From: an uncultured Acinetobacter sp.
Lineage (GTDB): Bacteria; Pseudomonadota; Gammaproteobacteria; Pseudomonadales; Moraxellaceae
Length of the DNA stretch: 14,805 nt
Direction of reading: 5' to 3'
NCBI GenBank assembly: GCA_900771065.1
Contig: CAAGMP010000150.1
Span: 1 to 14,805, forward strand
The position numbers were made by a program, and so were the translations under genes. A model generated the notes under the pieces. The model worked only from the letters and a program-made list of their open reading frames with translations, was not told the DNA's origin and did no database searches. Shown piece by piece: positions 14,159 to 14,805 of this stretch (positions are counted from its first letter, which is position 1; every line of letters begins with the position of its first letter).

Positions 14159-14805
14159 ATGCCACAACCGATTATTTCTGCACAACAATTGACACAAAAG
14201 ATCCAACTTGCACAAAAAGAATTAATTATTTTTGAAAATTTAAATTTACATATTCAAGCAGGCGAGCAAGTTGCGATTACAGGGCGTTCAGGTTCAGGAA
14301 AATCTACTTTATTGGGTGTTTTAGCCACTTTAGATCAGCCTTTTTCGGGTCAATTGTCAATTTGTGGTGAAGAAACAGCACATTTAAGTGAAGAACAACG
14401 GGCTTTAATTCGCTTAAAATATATTGGATTTGTCTTCCAATCTTTTCAATTGTTACCGCATTTAACTGCACTTGAAAATGTGATGTTGCCCTTGCGTTTG
14501 CATCCTGATTTTAATTATCAACATGCTGAAAAAAAAGCACAGGCTTTACTTGAAAAAGTCGGTTTAACTCGCCAAGCCTTACAAACTCCAAAAGTACTGT
14601 CGGGTGGCGAGCAACAGCGCGTTGCAATTGCGCGTGCTTTGGTGTCAGAGCCAAAAATTATTTTTGCAGATGAACCAACAGGAAATTTGGATGGTGAAAC
14701 AGCAAAAGAAATTGAAAATTTACTTTTTGATTTAAATCAAGAATTTGGAACAACTTTAGTTTTGGTGACACACGATCCGAAACTGGCTTTACAATGTCAA
14801 CGACA
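14159..14805 (+). CDS. ybbA: LolD/YbbA-like ABC transporter ATPase (3' truncated by window edge)
   Basis: At least 215 residues of an ABC ATPase, running off the right edge with no stop. Motifs are Walker A GRSGSGKST (42-50, K48), Q-loop GFVFQSFQLLP (Q94), signature LSGGE (147-151), Walker B IIFADEP (D171, E172) and H-loop H205 in LVTHD. GFVFQSFQLLP and ADEPTGNLD place it in the MacB/LolD/FtsE-like group, whose partners are MacB-type permeases. Position beside divergent tesA argues for YbbA, whose permease YbbP would lie just past the window. I chose ATG 14159; in-frame ATGs at 14141 and 14144 are possible and none has a strong Shine-Dalgarno. Confidence 0.85.
   Translation, partial: MPQPIISAQQLTQKIQLAQKELIIFENLNLHIQAGEQVAITGRSGSGKSTLLGVLATLDQPFSGQLSICGEETAHLSEEQRALIRLKYIGFVFQSFQLLPHLTALENVMLPLRLHPDFNYQHAEKKAQALLEKVGLTRQALQTPKVLSGGEQQRVAIARALVSEPKIIFADEPTGNLDGETAKEIENLLFDLNQEFGTTLVLVTHDPKLALQCQR

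Noticed and set aside
1..14805. Mobile elements, defence systems, CRISPR arrays, tRNA or rRNA genes
   Set aside because: No transposase, integrase, regular repeat array or structural RNA sequence is visible. The gene content is housekeeping and transport.

Overview
The window is AT-rich and gene-dense. It looks like a chromosomal segment from a gammaproteobacterium of the Moraxellaceae, most likely Acinetobacter. This rests on codon bias, the protein sequences (CysB, NfuA, MltG, Tmk, TesA) and the gene order, all judged by eye and from memory; no search was run. I see no rRNA, tRNA, insertion sequence, phage gene or CRISPR array. All intact genes read through without a visible frameshift.

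Left part (1-5762, all minus strand): the first ten codons of dapD lie at the edge. Next comes a sulfate-assimilation cluster transcribed right to left: sbp (periplasmic sulfate-binding protein), a small RBBP9/YdeN-type serine hydrolase, cysT and cysW (permease subunits), cysA (ATPase), then cysB (LysR regulator of cysteine biosynthesis). The genes are closely spaced; cysT and cysW overlap as ATGA. Two RNA hairpins break the cluster into expression segments: one between the hydrolase and cysT, and a terminator-like one between cysA and cysB. Transporter and regulator together suggest a loop in which CysB, sensing O-acetylserine/N-acetylserine versus sulfate, controls sulfate uptake.

Middle (5939-10237, plus strand): pabC (folate), mltG (peptidoglycan) and tmk (dTTP) form a compact operon. 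It is followed by a TetR-family regulator and an MFS transporter. The TetR gene has a good sigma70-type promoter with an imperfect palindromic operator just after its -10 box, so autorepression of a TetR-MFS efflux pair is likely. A bidirectional terminator separates the MFS gene from a convergent rhomboid protease gene (minus strand).

Right part (11035-14805): nfuA (Fe-S carrier, plus) converges on a long helical protein of unknown function (minus). That gene diverges from a beta-class carbonic anhydrase (plus), which converges on tesA (minus). tesA diverges, with almost no spacer, from a truncated LolD/YbbA-like ABC ATPase gene that runs off the end.

Most of the window is ordinary core genome. 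I found no convincing undescribed system. The points most worth following are the hydrolase inside the sulfate operon, the internal hairpins of that operon, the TetR operator, and the unknown protein at 11697-12713.
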